Source: Edwardsiella hoshinae NBRC 105699 = ATCC 33379
Lineage (GTDB): Bacteria; Pseudomonadota; Gammaproteobacteria; Enterobacterales; Enterobacteriaceae
Assembly (NCBI RefSeq): GCF_000474215.1
Contig: NZ_BAUC01000022.1
Span: forward strand, 1 to 64,000
DNA length: 64,000 bases
Direction of reading: 5' to 3'
Below are positions 37,799-50,134 of the stretch, one piece after another (within the stretch, counting starts at the first letter, position 1; each line of letters begins with the position of its first letter). The notes beneath the pieces are model-generated. The model saw only the letters and a program-made list of their open reading frames with translations. It made no database searches and had not been told where the DNA came from. The position numbers and the translations under genes are program-made.

Positions 37799-38950
37799 AT
37801 GGATACTCATTTTCGCCCTTTTTTTTCCCTGGCCGCGCTGGCCATCGGCTGTGTGCTGAGCGGGGTATCCGCCCATGCCGCCACGCCGGATGCCCAGATC
37901 CGCGCCACCGTCGATCGTTATGCCGAGCATATCTTCTATAACAGTGGTGCCACCGGCATGGCGCTGGTCGCCATCGACGGGAAAGCGCAGCTGTTCCGTA
38001 GCTACGGCGAGACCCGTCCCGGCAACAATCAGCGGCCTCGTCCCGACTCGCTGATCCGCATCGCCTCGCTGACCAAGCTGATGACCAGCGAGGTCCTGGT
38101 CAAACTGGACGCCGAAGGCAAGGTCAAGCTGACCGATCCCTTGTCGCGCTATGCACCACCAGGAAAGCGAGTGCCCACTAACGCCTCGGGACGGCCGATC
38201 CGCCTGATGCATCTGGCCTCGCACACCAGCGGCCTGCCGCGTGAGCAGCCGGGCGGCGCCGCCAATCGGGCGGTGTTCACCTGGCCGACCTACAGCCAGC
38301 GTTGGCAATGGCTGCAACGCGCCCGGCTGAGTGTCGCGCCGGGTAGTGCCGCCGCCTACTCGAACCTCGGTTACGATCTGCTGGCCGATGCCCTGGCTCA
38401 CGCCACCCGCCAGAGTTATCCGGCGCTGTTTCAGCGCCTGATCACCCGTCCGCTGGGCATGAGTAATACCACCTACACCCCGACGGCGGCGCAGTGTGCG
38501 CGCCTGATGATCCCGGCGCGCAGCGCCAGTCCGTGTCTCTCCTCGCTGGCGGCCATCGGCAGCGGCGGGGTCTACTCCACCCCGGACGACATGCGCCGCT
38601 GGATGCAGCAGTTTCTGGCCGGCGGCCAGCAGCCGCGCAGTCCTTACGCCGCGCGTCTGTTGAAGATGTACTACCCACGCGCCAAGCTGAATCAGGTGAA
38701 GGGGATGGATGTGCCGGGTAAGGCCGCCGCCTTGGGACTGGGCTGGGTATATATGGCGCCGCAGGATGGCCATCCGGGGATCATTCAGAAGACCGGCGGC
38801 GCCGGGGGCTTCATCACCTATATGGCGCTGATCCCGGAGAAGAACATCGGGGTATTCGTGGTGGTCACCCGTAGCGACCTGACGCGCTTCAAGAATATGA
38901 GCGATGGGGTGAACGATCTGGTCAGCGCCTTGGCGGCGCAAAAGCGTTAA
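37799..38950 (+). CDS. ampH: penicillin-binding carboxypeptidase/endopeptidase AmpH
   Basis: The 383-residue protein has a signal peptide (LAALAIGCVLSGVSAHA) and the three serine beta-lactamase-fold motifs: S-L-T-K (Ser90-Lys93), YSN, and KTG in KTGGAGGF. This is the E. coli AmpH layout (385 aa), a class C-like D,D-carboxypeptidase/endopeptidase acting on peptidoglycan fragments. The ATG at 37799 yields the signal peptide; the longer frame from 37658 has no support. It is divergent from ldtB, another cell-wall gene. Confidence 0.9.
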   Translation: MDTHFRPFFSLAALAIGCVLSGVSAHAATPDAQIRATVDRYAEHIFYNSGATGMALVAIDGKAQLFRSYGETRPGNNQRPRPDSLIRIASLTKLMTSEVLVKLDAEGKVKLTDPLSRYAPPGKRVPTNASGRPIRLMHLASHTSGLPREQPGGAANRAVFTWPTYSQRWQWLQRARLSVAPGSAAAYSNLGYDLLADALAHATRQSYPALFQRLITRPLGMSNTTYTPTAAQCARLMIPARSASPCLSSLAAIGSGGVYSTPDDMRRWMQQFLAGGQQPRSPYAARLLKMYYPRAKLNQVKGMDVPGKAAALGLGWVYMAPQDGHPGIIQKTGGAGGFITYMALIPEKNIGVFVVVTRSDLTRFKNMSDGVNDLVSALAAQKR

Positions 38951-39073
38951 GGCCGAGGCCAAGGGTGAGGCGGGCAAAGTGAGTCATCACTGACATCACA
39001 CCGGCGGGCCGCTTTGGATGCCGCCCCCTTACGCACTCATGCCTCGCCCGGAGGTTTTACTCATCAGATACCA

Positions 39074-39097
39074 GCGGGGCGCCCTCAGGCGCCCCGC
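39074..39097. terminator. bidirectional hairpin between ampH and lptG
   Basis: A perfect 10-bp stem GCGGGGCGCC/GGCGCCCCGC with a CTCA loop stands between the converging genes. Confidence 0.65.
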
Positions 39098-39123
39098 ATA
39101 TCCTTTCCCCTATCCCCACGCCG

Positions 39124-40194
39124 TTAGCTGCGGCGCAGCAGCAGGTAGATACTGATCGCCAGGAACAGCGCGCTGGGCAGTACCGCGCCGATCACCGGCG
39201 GCACGTTGTACACCAGGCTCATCGGGCCGAAGATCTGATCCAGCACGTAGAAGACGAAGCCGAAGCAAATGCCGGTCAACACCCGTACCCCCATCGGCAC
39301 ACTGCGCAGCGGGCCGAAGATAAACGACAGCGCCATCAGCATCATCACCGCCACGGAGAGCGGGGCGAAGATCTTGCTCCACAGGTTGAGCTGGTAGCGG
39401 TTGGACTCCTGGCCGCTCTGTTGCAGGTACTTCACGTAGTGATACAGGCCGCTGATGGAGAGCGAGTCGGGGCTGACCGCCACCACCCCCAACTTATCCG
39501 GCGTCAGGTTGGTTTTCCACACCCCGCTCAGGGTACGCGAGCCGGTGATCTGCTCAGGGTTTGTCAGGTTGGACTCCTCCACCTGAGTCAGCTTCCACTG
39601 CTTACCGTCGAAGGTGGCCGCCGCCGCGTAACGCAGCGAGGTCAGCTTACGCTGGTCGTTGAGTGTGTAAATACTCACCCCGGCCAGGGTGCGGTCGTTC
39701 ACCACCTGCGAGATATAGATAAACTGGTTACCATCTTTAGCCCACAGGCCGCCCTGGGTCGACAGCAGCGAGCCGCCGTACATCTGCTGGGCGCGGTAAT
39801 TGCGCGCCGCCTGGTCGCCCTGCGGCGCCACCCACTCGCCGATGGCCATGGTCAGCAGCACCAGCGGAATGGCGGTCTTCATCACCGCCGATGCCACCTG
39901 CATGCGGGTAAAGCCGGCGGCCTGCATCACCACCAATTCGCTGCGCTGCGCCAGCATCCCCAGGCCGAGCAGCGCGCCGAGCAGCGCCGCCATCGGGAAG
40001 AAGATTTCGATATCTTTAGGAATGCTCAACAGGGTGAACAGCCCGGCGCCCGCCACGGAGTAATCCCCCTGGCCCACCTTACGCAACTGATCGACAAACT
40101 TGATGATGCCGGACAGCGACACCAGCATGAACAGGGTCATCATGATGGTGTTGAAGATGGTGCGGCCAATATAACGATCGAGAACGCCAAACAT
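39124..40194 (-). CDS. lptG: LPS export permease LptG
   Basis: The protein of about 356 residues has LptF/LptG (YjgP/YjgQ) topology: three N-terminal membrane segments, a periplasmic jellyroll domain, then three more segments. The start FGVLDRYIGRTIFNTIMMTL is typical of LptG. With LptF and the ATPase LptB it extracts lipopolysaccharide from the inner membrane. ATG at 40194 overlaps the lptF stop as TGATG; the longer frame to 40302 would run into lptF. Confidence 0.95.
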   Translation of the reverse strand: MFGVLDRYIGRTIFNTIMMTLFMLVSLSGIIKFVDQLRKVGQGDYSVAGAGLFTLLSIPKDIEIFFPMAALLGALLGLGMLAQRSELVVMQAAGFTRMQVASAVMKTAIPLVLLTMAIGEWVAPQGDQAARNYRAQQMYGGSLLSTQGGLWAKDGNQFIYISQVVNDRTLAGVSIYTLNDQRKLTSLRYAAAATFDGKQWKLTQVEESNLTNPEQITGSRTLSGVWKTNLTPDKLGVVAVSPDSLSISGLYHYVKYLQQSGQESNRYQLNLWSKIFAPLSVAVMMLMALSFIFGPLRSVPMGVRVLTGICFGFVFYVLDQIFGPMSLVYNVPPVIGAVLPSALFLAISIYLLLRRS

Positions 40195-41294
40195 CAGGCC
40201 ACTCCTTTTCCGCTCAGGCGCGCACGAATGCGGCGCATCGGCACGGTATCCCACAGGTTCAGCGCCAGCGCCAACAACAGATAGCAGCCGTTCACCGCCC
40301 ACATCCAGATCATCGGGTCCAGCTTACCCTTGCCGCCGTTGGAGCGCAGCGAGCTCTGCAACAGGAAGAAGATCAGGTAGAGCAGCATCGCCGGCAACAT
40401 CGACAATACCCGCCCCTGACGCGGGTTGACCACGCTGAGCGGTACCACCATCAACGCCATCACCACCACCGAGAACACCAGCGTCAAGCGCCAGTGGAAC
40501 TCGGCGCGGAAGCTCGGTTCATCGGAATGCCACAACGCGGACATACTCGCCTGATCGGCATTGGTCGGATCCAGCATCGTCGACTTGTGGCCGATGATGG
40601 CGGAGTAGTCGACGAAGTCGGTGATGCGGAAGTCGCGCAGCATGGCGGTGCCCTCGTAGCGCGTTCCGCTATCCAGCACCACCTTCTGCCCACCGTCTTT
40701 CATCTCCACCAGATGGCCGCTGTCCGCCACTACCACCGAGGGGCGTTGCGAGCCGCTCGGCCGCAGCTGTGCCAGGAAGACATCGTGGAACTTCTTATCC
40801 TTCACGTTACCGACGAACAGCACATAGTTGCCGTCTTGTGAGGGTTGGAATTGCCCTTCGGCCAGCGACGCCAGGCCGGGGTTGGCCTTGGCCTCCGCCA
40901 TCACCTCATCGGAATGCAGTGAGGACCACGGGCTGAGCCAGAAGGCGTTGGCCAGCGCCAGCACCCCGGTGAAGAAGGCCAGCACCATCGCCGCCTTGAT
41001 CAGCACCGCCTTACTCAACCCACAGGCGTGCATCACCGTGATCTCGCTTTCCGTATACAACCGGCCAAGGGTCATCAGCAGCCCTAAAAAGAGGCTAAGC
41101 GGCAAGATGAGCTGGGCCATCTCCGGTATCCCCAAGCCAAGCAGGGAGAACACCAGGTTGGTCGGGATATCGCCGTTCACCACCGCCCCTAAAATCCGCA
41201 CCATCTTTTGGCAAAAAAAGATCAAGAGCAGAATAAACAGGATGGCGACCTGGCTCTTAAAGGTTTCCCGTACTAGATATCTAATGATGATCAC
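40194..41294 (-). CDS. lptF: LPS export permease LptF
   Basis: The 366-residue protein begins MIIIRYLVRETFKSQ and has the LptF segments ITVMHACGLSK and MVVPLSVVNPRQGRV. It pairs with LptG in the inner-membrane LptBFG transporter. It is the first gene of the essential lptFG operon, divergent from pepA as in E. coli. Confidence 0.95.
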   Translation of the reverse strand: MIIIRYLVRETFKSQVAILFILLLIFFCQKMVRILGAVVNGDIPTNLVFSLLGLGIPEMAQLILPLSLFLGLLMTLGRLYTESEITVMHACGLSKAVLIKAAMVLAFFTGVLALANAFWLSPWSSLHSDEVMAEAKANPGLASLAEGQFQPSQDGNYVLFVGNVKDKKFHDVFLAQLRPSGSQRPSVVVADSGHLVEMKDGGQKVVLDSGTRYEGTAMLRDFRITDFVDYSAIIGHKSTMLDPTNADQASMSALWHSDEPSFRAEFHWRLTLVFSVVVMALMVVPLSVVNPRQGRVLSMLPAMLLYLIFFLLQSSLRSNGGKGKLDPMIWMWAVNGCYLLLALALNLWDTVPMRRIRARLSGKGVA

Positions 41295-43255
<1,961 letters not shown>

Positions 43256-43262
43256 TCCCGCC

Positions 43263-43290
43263 GCTCCCTCTCCCGCACCGGAGGGGGAGC
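43263..43290. repeat. stem-loop between pepA and holC
   Basis: An 11-bp stem (GCTCCCTCTCC with GGAGGGGGAGC, one T-G wobble) and a 6-base loop follow the pepA stop. No T-tract follows, so it may stabilise the pepA message rather than end it. Confidence 0.5.
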
Positions 43291-43411
43291 ATGAATATTC
43301 CCGCCCTTGCTGTAGAATAGTAAGGACGGGCCGTCCCACACTCGGGCGGCCATGCCGTGTCGCCTATCCCGACGGCGCGGCAATCACCTAGCAGGATAGA
43401 TCCGACTCCCG

Positions 43412-43861
43412 ATGAAACAGGCAACCTTTTATTTGCTGGAGCAACCGCAAGCGGCGGATGCGCCGGACGATGTGGAAACGCTGGCCTGCGATCTGGCGTG
43501 CCAACACTGGCGCGCCGGTAAGCGCGTGCTGTTGGCCTGCGCCAGTCAAGAACAGGCCGAACGCCTAGACGAGGCGCTGTGGGCGCGCGATCCGCAACAG
43601 TTCGTGCCGCATAATCTGGCCGGCGAAGGGCCGCGCTTCGGCGCACCGGTGGAGCTCGCCTGGCCGGGCAAGCGCAGCAGCGCGCCGCGCGAGCTGTTGA
43701 TCAGCCTGTTGCCGACCTTCGCGGATTTTGCCACCGCTTTCCATGAAGTGATAGACTTCGTGCCTTACGAAGACGCATTAAAGCAGTTGGCGCGCGAACG
43801 CTATAAAGCCTATCGCAGCGTCGGCTTTCACTTGACCACGGCAACGCCGCCAACTCACTGA
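43412..43861 (+). CDS. holC: DNA polymerase III chi subunit HolC
   Basis: The 149-residue protein matches HolC (147 aa in E. coli): KQATFYLLE start, CQHWRAGKRVLLAC, and DFVPYEDALKQLARERYKAYR near the end. Chi links the clamp loader to SSB. Its position between pepA and valS is conserved in enterics. It ends 24 bases before valS. Confidence 0.94.
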   Translation: MKQATFYLLEQPQAADAPDDVETLACDLACQHWRAGKRVLLACASQEQAERLDEALWARDPQQFVPHNLAGEGPRFGAPVELAWPGKRSSAPRELLISLLPTFADFATAFHEVIDFVPYEDALKQLARERYKAYRSVGFHLTTATPPTH

Positions 43862-43885
43862 CCGATCAGACGAAACAGACGAAGA

Positions 43886-46741
43886 ATGGAAAAAACATAC
43901 AACCCGCAAGACATCGAACAGCCGCTGTACGCGCACTGGGAACAGCAGGGCTACTTTAAGCCGAACGGCGACACCAGCAAAGAAAGCTTCTGCATCATGA
44001 TCCCGCCGCCGAACGTGACCGGTAGCCTGCATATGGGCCACGCGTTCCAGCAGACCATCATGGACACCATGATCCGCTACCAGCGCATGCAGGGTAAAAA
44101 CACCCTGTGGCAGGTCGGCACCGACCATGCCGGTATCGCCACCCAGATGGTGGTTGAGCGTAAGATTGCGGCCGAAGAGGGCAAGACCCGCCACGACTAT
44201 GGCCGCGACGCCTTCATCGACAAGATTTGGCAGTGGAAGGCCGAATCTGGCGGCACCATCACCCGCCAGATGCGCCGCCTGGGCAACTCCGTCGACTGGG
44301 AGCGCGAACGCTTCACCATGGACGATGGCCTGTCCAACGCGGTGAAGGAAGTCTTCGTCCGTCTGTATCAGGAAGATCTGATCTACCGCGGCAAGCGCCT
44401 GGTCAACTGGGACCCGAAACTGCGTACCGCCATCTCCGATCTGGAAGTGGAAAACCGTGAAACCAAGGGCTCTATGTGGCACCTGCGCTACCCGCTGGCC
44501 GACGGCGCCAAGACCGCTGACGGCCAGGATCACCTGGTGGTCGCCACCACCCGTCCGGAGACCCTGCTGGGGGATACCGGTGTGGCGGTCAACCCGGAAG
44601 ATCCGCGCTACAAAGATCTGATCGGTAAGTTCGTCATCGTCCCGCTGGTCAACCGCCGCATCCCGATCGTCGGCGACGAACACGCCGACATGGAGAAAGG
44701 CACCGGCTGCGTGAAGATCACCCCGGCACACGACTTCAACGACTACGAGGTGGGTCGACGCCACCAGCTGCCGATGATCAACATCCTCACCTTCGATGCC
44801 AACATTCGTGATCAGGCGCAGGTGCTGGACACCAACGGCGTCGAATGCGATGTCTACAGCAGCGAACTGCCGGCTCAATTCCGCGGTATGGAGCGTTTCG
44901 CCGCCCGTAAGGCCATCGTCAAGGCCTGTGACGAGGCCGGTCTGCTGGTCGAAATCAAGGCGCATGATCTGACGGTGCCTTACGGCGACCGCGGCGGCGT
45001 GGTCATCGAACCGATGCTGACCGACCAGTGGTACGTGCGTGCCGCCCCGTTGGCCAAGCCAGCCATCGAAGCGGTCGAGAACGGCGACATTCAGTTCGTG
45101 CCGAAGCAGTATGAGAACATGTACTTCTCTTGGATGCGCGACATCCAGGATTGGTGTATCTCCCGTCAGCTGTGGTGGGGTCACCGTATCCCGGCCTGGT
45201 ACGACGCCGAAGGACGTGTCTATGTCGGTCGCAGCGAAGAAGAGGTGCGCCGCGAGCACAACCTGGCCGACGAGGTGACACTGACCCAGGACGACGATGT
45301 GCTGGACACCTGGTTCTCCTCTGCCCTATGGACCTTCTCTACCCTGGGCTGGCCGGAGAACACCGAGGCGCTGAAGACCTTCCACCCGACCAACGTGCTG
45401 ACCAGCGGCTTCGACATCATCTTCTTCTGGATCGCGCGCATGATCATGATGACCATGCACTTTATCAAAGATGAAGACGGCAAGCCGCAGGTGCCGTTCA
45501 AGACCGTGTATATCACCGGTCTGATCCGCGACGACGAAGGGCAGAAGATGTCCAAGTCCAAGGGCAACGTCATCGATCCGCTGGATATGATCGACGGCAT
45601 CAGCCTGCCGGCGCTGCTGGAGAAGCGCACCGGCAACATGATGCAGCCGCAATTGGCAGAGAAGATCGCCAAGCGTACCGAAAAGCAATTCCCCGACGGC
45701 ATCGAGCCGCACGGCACCGACGCCCTGCGCTTTACCCTGTCGGCGCTGGCCTCCACCGGCCGCGACATCAACTGGGACATGAAGCGCCTGGAAGGCTACC
45801 GTAACTTCTGTAACAAGCTATGGAATGCCAGCCGTTTCGTGCTGATGAACACCGAAGGTCACGACTGCGGCTTTAACGATGGCGAGAAGCTCTACTCGCT
45901 GGCCGATCGCTGGATCCTGGCGGAGTTTAACCGCACGGTGAAAGCCATGCGTGAGGCGCTGGATAGCTATCGCTTCGACATCGCCGCCAATATCCTGTAC
46001 GAGTTCACCTGGAACCAATTCTGTGACTGGTATTTGGAGCTGGCGAAGCCGGTGATCAACGGCGGTAGCGAGGCCGAACTGCGCGGTACCCGCCATACCC
46101 TGGTGACCGTGCTGGAAGGGCTGCTACGCCTGGCGCACCCGATCATTCCATTCATCACCGAGACCATCTGGCAACGCGTCAAGTTGCTGGCCGGCATCGA
46201 CGCCGACACCATCATGCTGCAACCCTATCCGCAGTACGACGCGGCGCAGGACGATGCCCAGGCGTTGGCCGATCTGGAGTGGATCAAGCAGACCATCATC
46301 GCGGTGCGTAACATCCGCGCCGAGATGAACATCGCCCCGAGCAAGCCGCTGGAGCTGCTGCTGCGTGACGCCGATAGCAACGCACAGCGTCGCGTGGCGC
46401 AAAACAGCAGCTTCATTCAGTCGCTGGCCCGCCTACAGAGCATCACCCTACTCTCTGCCGGCGACAAGGGCCCGGTCTCCGTCACCAAGCTGGTGGACGG
46501 TGCCGAGCTGTTGATCCCGATGGCCGGCCTGGTCGATAAGGCTGCCGAGCTGGATCGTCTGGGCAAGGAAGTGGCCAAGATCGACGGCGAGATCGCCCGC
46601 ATCGAAGCCAAACTGTCCAACGAAGGCTTCGTGGCGCGCGCCCCGGAGGCGGTGGTCGCCAAGGAGCGCGAGAAGCTGACCAGCTATGCCGAGGCGAAAG
46701 CCAAGCTGATCGAACAGCAGGCGGTGATCGCCGCGCTGTAA
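43886..46741 (+). CDS. valS: valyl-tRNA synthetase ValS
   Basis: The 951-residue class I synthetase has the HIGH-type motif H-M-G-H (residues 49-52 in [10 protein letters not shown]), the KMSKS motif near residue 554 ([11 protein letters not shown]), an editing domain between them, and a C-terminal coiled coil (about 880-945). The length equals that of E. coli ValS. It charges tRNA-Val and edits threonine. It ends in a strong bidirectional terminator. Confidence 0.97.
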   Translation: MEKTYNPQDIEQPLYAHWEQQGYFKPNGDTSKESFCIMIPPPNVTGSLHMGHAFQQTIMDTMIRYQRMQGKNTLWQVGTDHAGIATQMVVERKIAAEEGKTRHDYGRDAFIDKIWQWKAESGGTITRQMRRLGNSVDWERERFTMDDGLSNAVKEVFVRLYQEDLIYRGKRLVNWDPKLRTAISDLEVENRETKGSMWHLRYPLADGAKTADGQDHLVVATTRPETLLGDTGVAVNPEDPRYKDLIGKFVIVPLVNRRIPIVGDEHADMEKGTGCVKITPAHDFNDYEVGRRHQLPMINILTFDANIRDQAQVLDTNGVECDVYSSELPAQFRGMERFAARKAIVKACDEAGLLVEIKAHDLTVPYGDRGGVVIEPMLTDQWYVRAAPLAKPAIEAVENGDIQFVPKQYENMYFSWMRDIQDWCISRQLWWGHRIPAWYDAEGRVYVGRSEEEVRREHNLADEVTLTQDDDVLDTWFSSALWTFSTLGWPENTEALKTFHPTNVLTSGFDIIFFWIARMIMMTMHFIKDEDGKPQVPFKTVYITGLIRDDEGQKMSKSKGNVIDPLDMIDGISLPALLEKRTGNMMQPQLAEKIAKRTEKQFPDGIEPHGTDALRFTLSALASTGRDINWDMKRLEGYRNFCNKLWNASRFVLMNTEGHDCGFNDGEKLYSLADRWILAEFNRTVKAMREALDSYRFDIAANILYEFTWNQFCDWYLELAKPVINGGSEAELRGTRHTLVTVLEGLLRLAHPIIPFITETIWQRVKLLAGIDADTIMLQPYPQYDAAQDDAQALADLEWIKQTIIAVRNIRAEMNIAPSKPLELLLRDADSNAQRRVAQNSSFIQSLARLQSITLLSAGDKGPVSVTKLVDGAELLIPMAGLVDKAAELDRLGKEVAKIDGEIARIEAKLSNEGFVARAPEAVVAKEREKLTSYAEAKAKLIEQQAVIAAL

Positions 46742-46756
46742 ACCATCACACGTGCT

Positions 46757-46792
46757 AAACACAACGGGGGCCTGACGGCCCCCGTTGTGTTT
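46757..46792. terminator. strong terminator after valS
   Basis: A perfect 16-bp stem (AAACACAACGGGGGCC with GGCCCCCGTTGTGTTT) with a TGAC loop follows the valS stop by 15 bases. Confidence 0.9.
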
Positions 46793-46964
46793 CCTGTACG
46801 CTTAACGCCTAACCTTTCTGCGCCAACGCTCGGCCAGCCGCGTCGCAGCGGCTATACTCTGCACACTGTCATGATCTATTTTCTGCGGAGAAGAGACAGC
46901 TAACGCTCGGCCTCTCCCCCGCGTGGCCACGCCGCACACGGCGTCGCCGAGTGCGAGGAGCCCG

Positions 46965-48701
46965 ATGGATAGCCGCCGATCCGAATCCCGCGAACCCCTG
47001 AGCCTGCATCCCAACCGCTGGGATGTCGTCGCCTTTCCGCTGATCATCAGCCTGATCGCCATGATGGCCATCGGCTTCCATCAGGCGCTGCAACCCCTGG
47101 CCAGTCTGGAGAAACAGAGCATCTCCCTGGCTCCCGCCGCCCTGCCGGACTATGCCTTGCGTACCACCCTGCGCATGCTGGTGGCCATGCTGGCCTCGCT
47201 GCTGTTCACCCTGATTTACGGCACCCTGGCGGCCAAGAGCCGGCGCGCCGCCAAGGTGTTGGTACCGATGCTGGATATCCTGCAATCGGTGCCGGTACTC
47301 GGCTACATCTCCTTCACCGTTACCTTCTTCGTCGCCCTGTTTCCGGGGCGGGTGCTGGGGGTCGAGTTGGCGGCCATCTTCGCCATCTTCACCAGCCAGG
47401 CGTGGAACATGACCTTCAGCTTCTACCAGTCCCTGCGCACCGTGCCGCGCGATCTCGACGAGGTGGCGCGTGGCTTGCACGTTACCGGCTGGCAACGCTT
47501 CTGGAAGCTGGATGTGCCCTTTGCCATGCCGGGATTGATCTGGAACATGATGATGTCGATGTCCGGCGGCTGGTTCTTTATCGTCGCCTCGGAGGCGATT
47601 ACCGTCGGCCATACCCACTTCGTCCTACCGGGGATCGGCGCCTATCTGGCTGAGGCGATCCTACAGCGTGACCTGCACGCCGTCGGTTGGGTACTGCTGA
47701 CCATGGTAGCGGTGATCTTGGCCTATGATCAGCTGCTGTTTCGCCCGCTGGTCGCCTGGGCAGATAAGTTCCGCATGGAGACCACCCGAACGGCTAATCC
47801 GCCGACCTCCTGGTTGTTTAACCTGCTGCGCCGTACCCGCCTGTTCCACCGTCTGTTCGCCCCCTTGGGCCGCTCGCTGGGCTGGCTGGCGCGCCTGCCG
47901 CTACGTTGCCCGCGCCGTCGCCCGGCGCAGGCATCACGCCGGCCTAGCCGCATCGGGCGCAACCTCGACCGCCTGTGGAGCATGGCGATCCTGCTGCTGA
48001 CCCTCTATCTTAGCGTACGGGTCGGGCGCTATGTGCAGAGCGGGGTCTCGCTGCATGAGGTGGGCCATGTGTTCCTGTTGGGCTTGATCACCCTACTGCG
48101 CGTCAGTCTGCTGATCCTGCTCTCCTCGCTCATCTGGGTGCCGCTCGGGGTACTGATCGGCCTGCGTCCGGCCCTGGCCGGGAAGATCCAACCATTGGCC
48201 CAGTTCCTGGCCGCCTTCCCCGCCAACCTGCTGTTCCCGGTGTTCGTCATCGCCATCGTCCACTTCCAGCTCGATCCCGATATCTGGCTGTCGCCGCTGA
48301 TCGTGCTAGGTACCCAGTGGTACATCCTATTTAACGTGGTGGCCGGTACCATGAGCTTCCCCAACGATTACCGCGAAGCCGCCGCCAACTTCCACATCCG
48401 CGGCTGGCAATGGTGGCGCCAAATCATGCTGCCTGCCGTCTTCCCCTACTACGTCACCGGGGCGATCACCGCCGCCGGGGGTGCCTGGAACGCCAGCATC
48501 GTGGCCGAATATGTGCAGTGGGGCGACACCCGGCTGATCGCCCATGGCCTGGGCGCCTACATCGCCGAGAACACCGCCAGCGGCAACTTCCCCCACATCA
48601 TCCTGGGGATCGCCATGATGGCGCTGTTCGTCACCCTGTTTAACCGCCTGGTGTGGCGCCCGCTGTACGCCTATGCCGAAACACGTTTCCGCGCCCACTA
48701 A
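46965..48701 (+). CDS. fused double-domain ABC permease, NitT/TauT type
   Basis: The protein of about 578 residues contains two BPD_transp_1 permease domains in one chain (about residues 70-270 and 365-570), each with its EAA-like loop (DEVARGLHVTGWQRFWKLDVP and REAAANFHIRGWQWWRQIMLP). The two halves would form the whole transmembrane unit. ATG at 46965 with GAGGAG upstream is chosen over 46923. The partner ATPase gene follows 21 bases later. No periplasmic binding protein is encoded here. The family handles nitrate, sulfonates, aromatics or metal chelates; the substrate is unknown. Confidence 0.88.
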   Translation: MDSRRSESREPLSLHPNRWDVVAFPLIISLIAMMAIGFHQALQPLASLEKQSISLAPAALPDYALRTTLRMLVAMLASLLFTLIYGTLAAKSRRAAKVLVPMLDILQSVPVLGYISFTVTFFVALFPGRVLGVELAAIFAIFTSQAWNMTFSFYQSLRTVPRDLDEVARGLHVTGWQRFWKLDVPFAMPGLIWNMMMSMSGGWFFIVASEAITVGHTHFVLPGIGAYLAEAILQRDLHAVGWVLLTMVAVILAYDQLLFRPLVAWADKFRMETTRTANPPTSWLFNLLRRTRLFHRLFAPLGRSLGWLARLPLRCPRRRPAQASRRPSRIGRNLDRLWSMAILLLTLYLSVRVGRYVQSGVSLHEVGHVFLLGLITLLRVSLLILLSSLIWVPLGVLIGLRPALAGKIQPLAQFLAAFPANLLFPVFVIAIVHFQLDPDIWLSPLIVLGTQWYILFNVVAGTMSFPNDYREAAANFHIRGWQWWRQIMLPAVFPYYVTGAITAAGGAWNASIVAEYVQWGDTRLIAHGLGAYIAENTASGNFPHIILGIAMMALFVTLFNRLVWRPLYAYAETRFRAH

Positions 48702-48722
48702 CCCCATTCGAGGAGGATCATC

Positions 48723-50039
48723 ATGACCGACGCTCGCCTTTCGCTCCCGCCCGCCGTCCCGCCGCCGATCTTGGCCGTGCGCGCCGTCGATCACGGCTAC
48801 GAGCAGGCGCATGGCCGGCAAACCATCCTCCAGGGGGTGAGCCTGACCCTGCACTCGGGCGAGATCGTCGCCCTACTCGGCCGCTCCGGCTCCGGTAAGT
48901 CCACGCTACTACGCATCATCTCCGGCCTGATCGCCCCCAGCGCCGGCGAAGTCGAGTACCTCGGCGCCCCGCTCCAAGGCCCGGCCGACGGGGTGGCGAT
49001 GGTATTCCAGACCTTCGCCCTGTTTCCCTGGCTGACGGTCCTACAGAATGTGGAGGCCGGGTTGGAGGCTCAGGGGATGCCCGCCGCCGAGCGCCGTACC
49101 CGCGCACTGGCGGCCATCGATCTGATCGGCTTGGATGGCTTCGAGAACGCCTACCCGCGTGAACTCTCTGGCGGCATGCGCCAACGCGTCGGCTTTGCCC
49201 GCGCCTTGGTGGTCGATCCTACCCTGCTGTTGATGGATGAGCCGTTTTCGGCGCTCGATGTGCTGACCGCCGAAACCCTGCGTACCGATCTGCTCGATCT
49301 GTGGAGCGAGGGTAAACTGCCCATCAAGTCGATGCTGATCGTCACCCACAACATCGAGGAGGCGGTGTTCATGTGCGATCGCATCCTGCTGCTCTCCTCC
49401 CATCCCGGTAAGATCATCGCCGAGATCGCCGTCCCTTTCCGCCACCCGCGTAACCGCCTCGATCCGGCCTTCCGCCATCTGGTGGACCAGGTCTACGCCC
49501 AGATGACGACGCGTAATAGCGACAACACCCTGCGCCACGAGCTGCGTCTCGGCTCCTGGTTGCCGCACGTCTCCACCAACCTGATCGCCGGGTTGCTGGA
49601 AAGCCTCTCCGCCGCGCCTTACCATGGGCGGGCCGACATGCCGGATCTGGCACTGGCGCTCCACATGGAGGTCGACCGGCTGTTTCCCGTCGCCGAGGTG
49701 TTGCAACACCTGGACTTCGCCAACGTACAACAGGGCGACATCACTCTCACCCCGGCCGGCGAGCAGTTCGCCGCCATGGATACCCAGCCGCGCAAGGCGC
49801 TGTTCGCCGAACACCTGCTGCGTCATGTCCCCCTGGCGATGCTGATCAAGAGCGTGCTCGACGAGCGTCCAGGCCACCGGGCCCCACGAGTACGCTTCGA
49901 GCAGGAACTGGAGGATGCCCTCTCCGACCAAGCCGCGCGTGAGACGCTGGATACCGTGATCAACTGGGGACGCTACGCCGAGATCTTCTCCTATAACGAT
50001 CAGACCGAGACCTTCAGCCTGGAGGATGTGGAGTTCTAA
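48723..50039 (+). CDS. ABC ATPase, NitT/TauT type with C-terminal AAA-associated domain
   Basis: The 438-residue protein has Walker A GRSGSGKST (residues 53-61), signature LSGGMRQR, Walker B LLLMDEPFSALD and switch His in IVTHN, all within the first 270 residues. About 150 further residues match the AAA-associated C-terminal domain found on some NitT/TauT ATPases (helical, ending SYNDQTETFSLEDVEF); a regulatory role for it is inference. It powers the fused permease encoded immediately upstream. Confidence 0.88.
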   Translation: MTDARLSLPPAVPPPILAVRAVDHGYEQAHGRQTILQGVSLTLHSGEIVALLGRSGSGKSTLLRIISGLIAPSAGEVEYLGAPLQGPADGVAMVFQTFALFPWLTVLQNVEAGLEAQGMPAAERRTRALAAIDLIGLDGFENAYPRELSGGMRQRVGFARALVVDPTLLLMDEPFSALDVLTAETLRTDLLDLWSEGKLPIKSMLIVTHNIEEAVFMCDRILLLSSHPGKIIAEIAVPFRHPRNRLDPAFRHLVDQVYAQMTTRNSDNTLRHELRLGSWLPHVSTNLIAGLLESLSAAPYHGRADMPDLALALHMEVDRLFPVAEVLQHLDFANVQQGDITLTPAGEQFAAMDTQPRKALFAEHLLRHVPLAMLIKSVLDERPGHRAPRVRFEQELEDALSDQAARETLDTVINWGRYAEIFSYNDQTETFSLEDVEF

Positions 50040-50134
50040 TCACCCTCGGTGGTGCGGCGGGTACTTGCATTCAGGCGGGTTAGGGTGCTATTTAAACCAT
50101 TCCCTAATCCGCCTACTTGCACATGGACCGTCCC

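Noticed and set aside
37766-38977. A 403-codon minus-strand frame opposite ampH
   Set aside because: It is an antisense shadow, and AmpH motifs on the plus strand decide.
43778-45259. A 493-codon minus-strand frame opposite valS
   Set aside because: It is an antisense shadow, and valS is full length.
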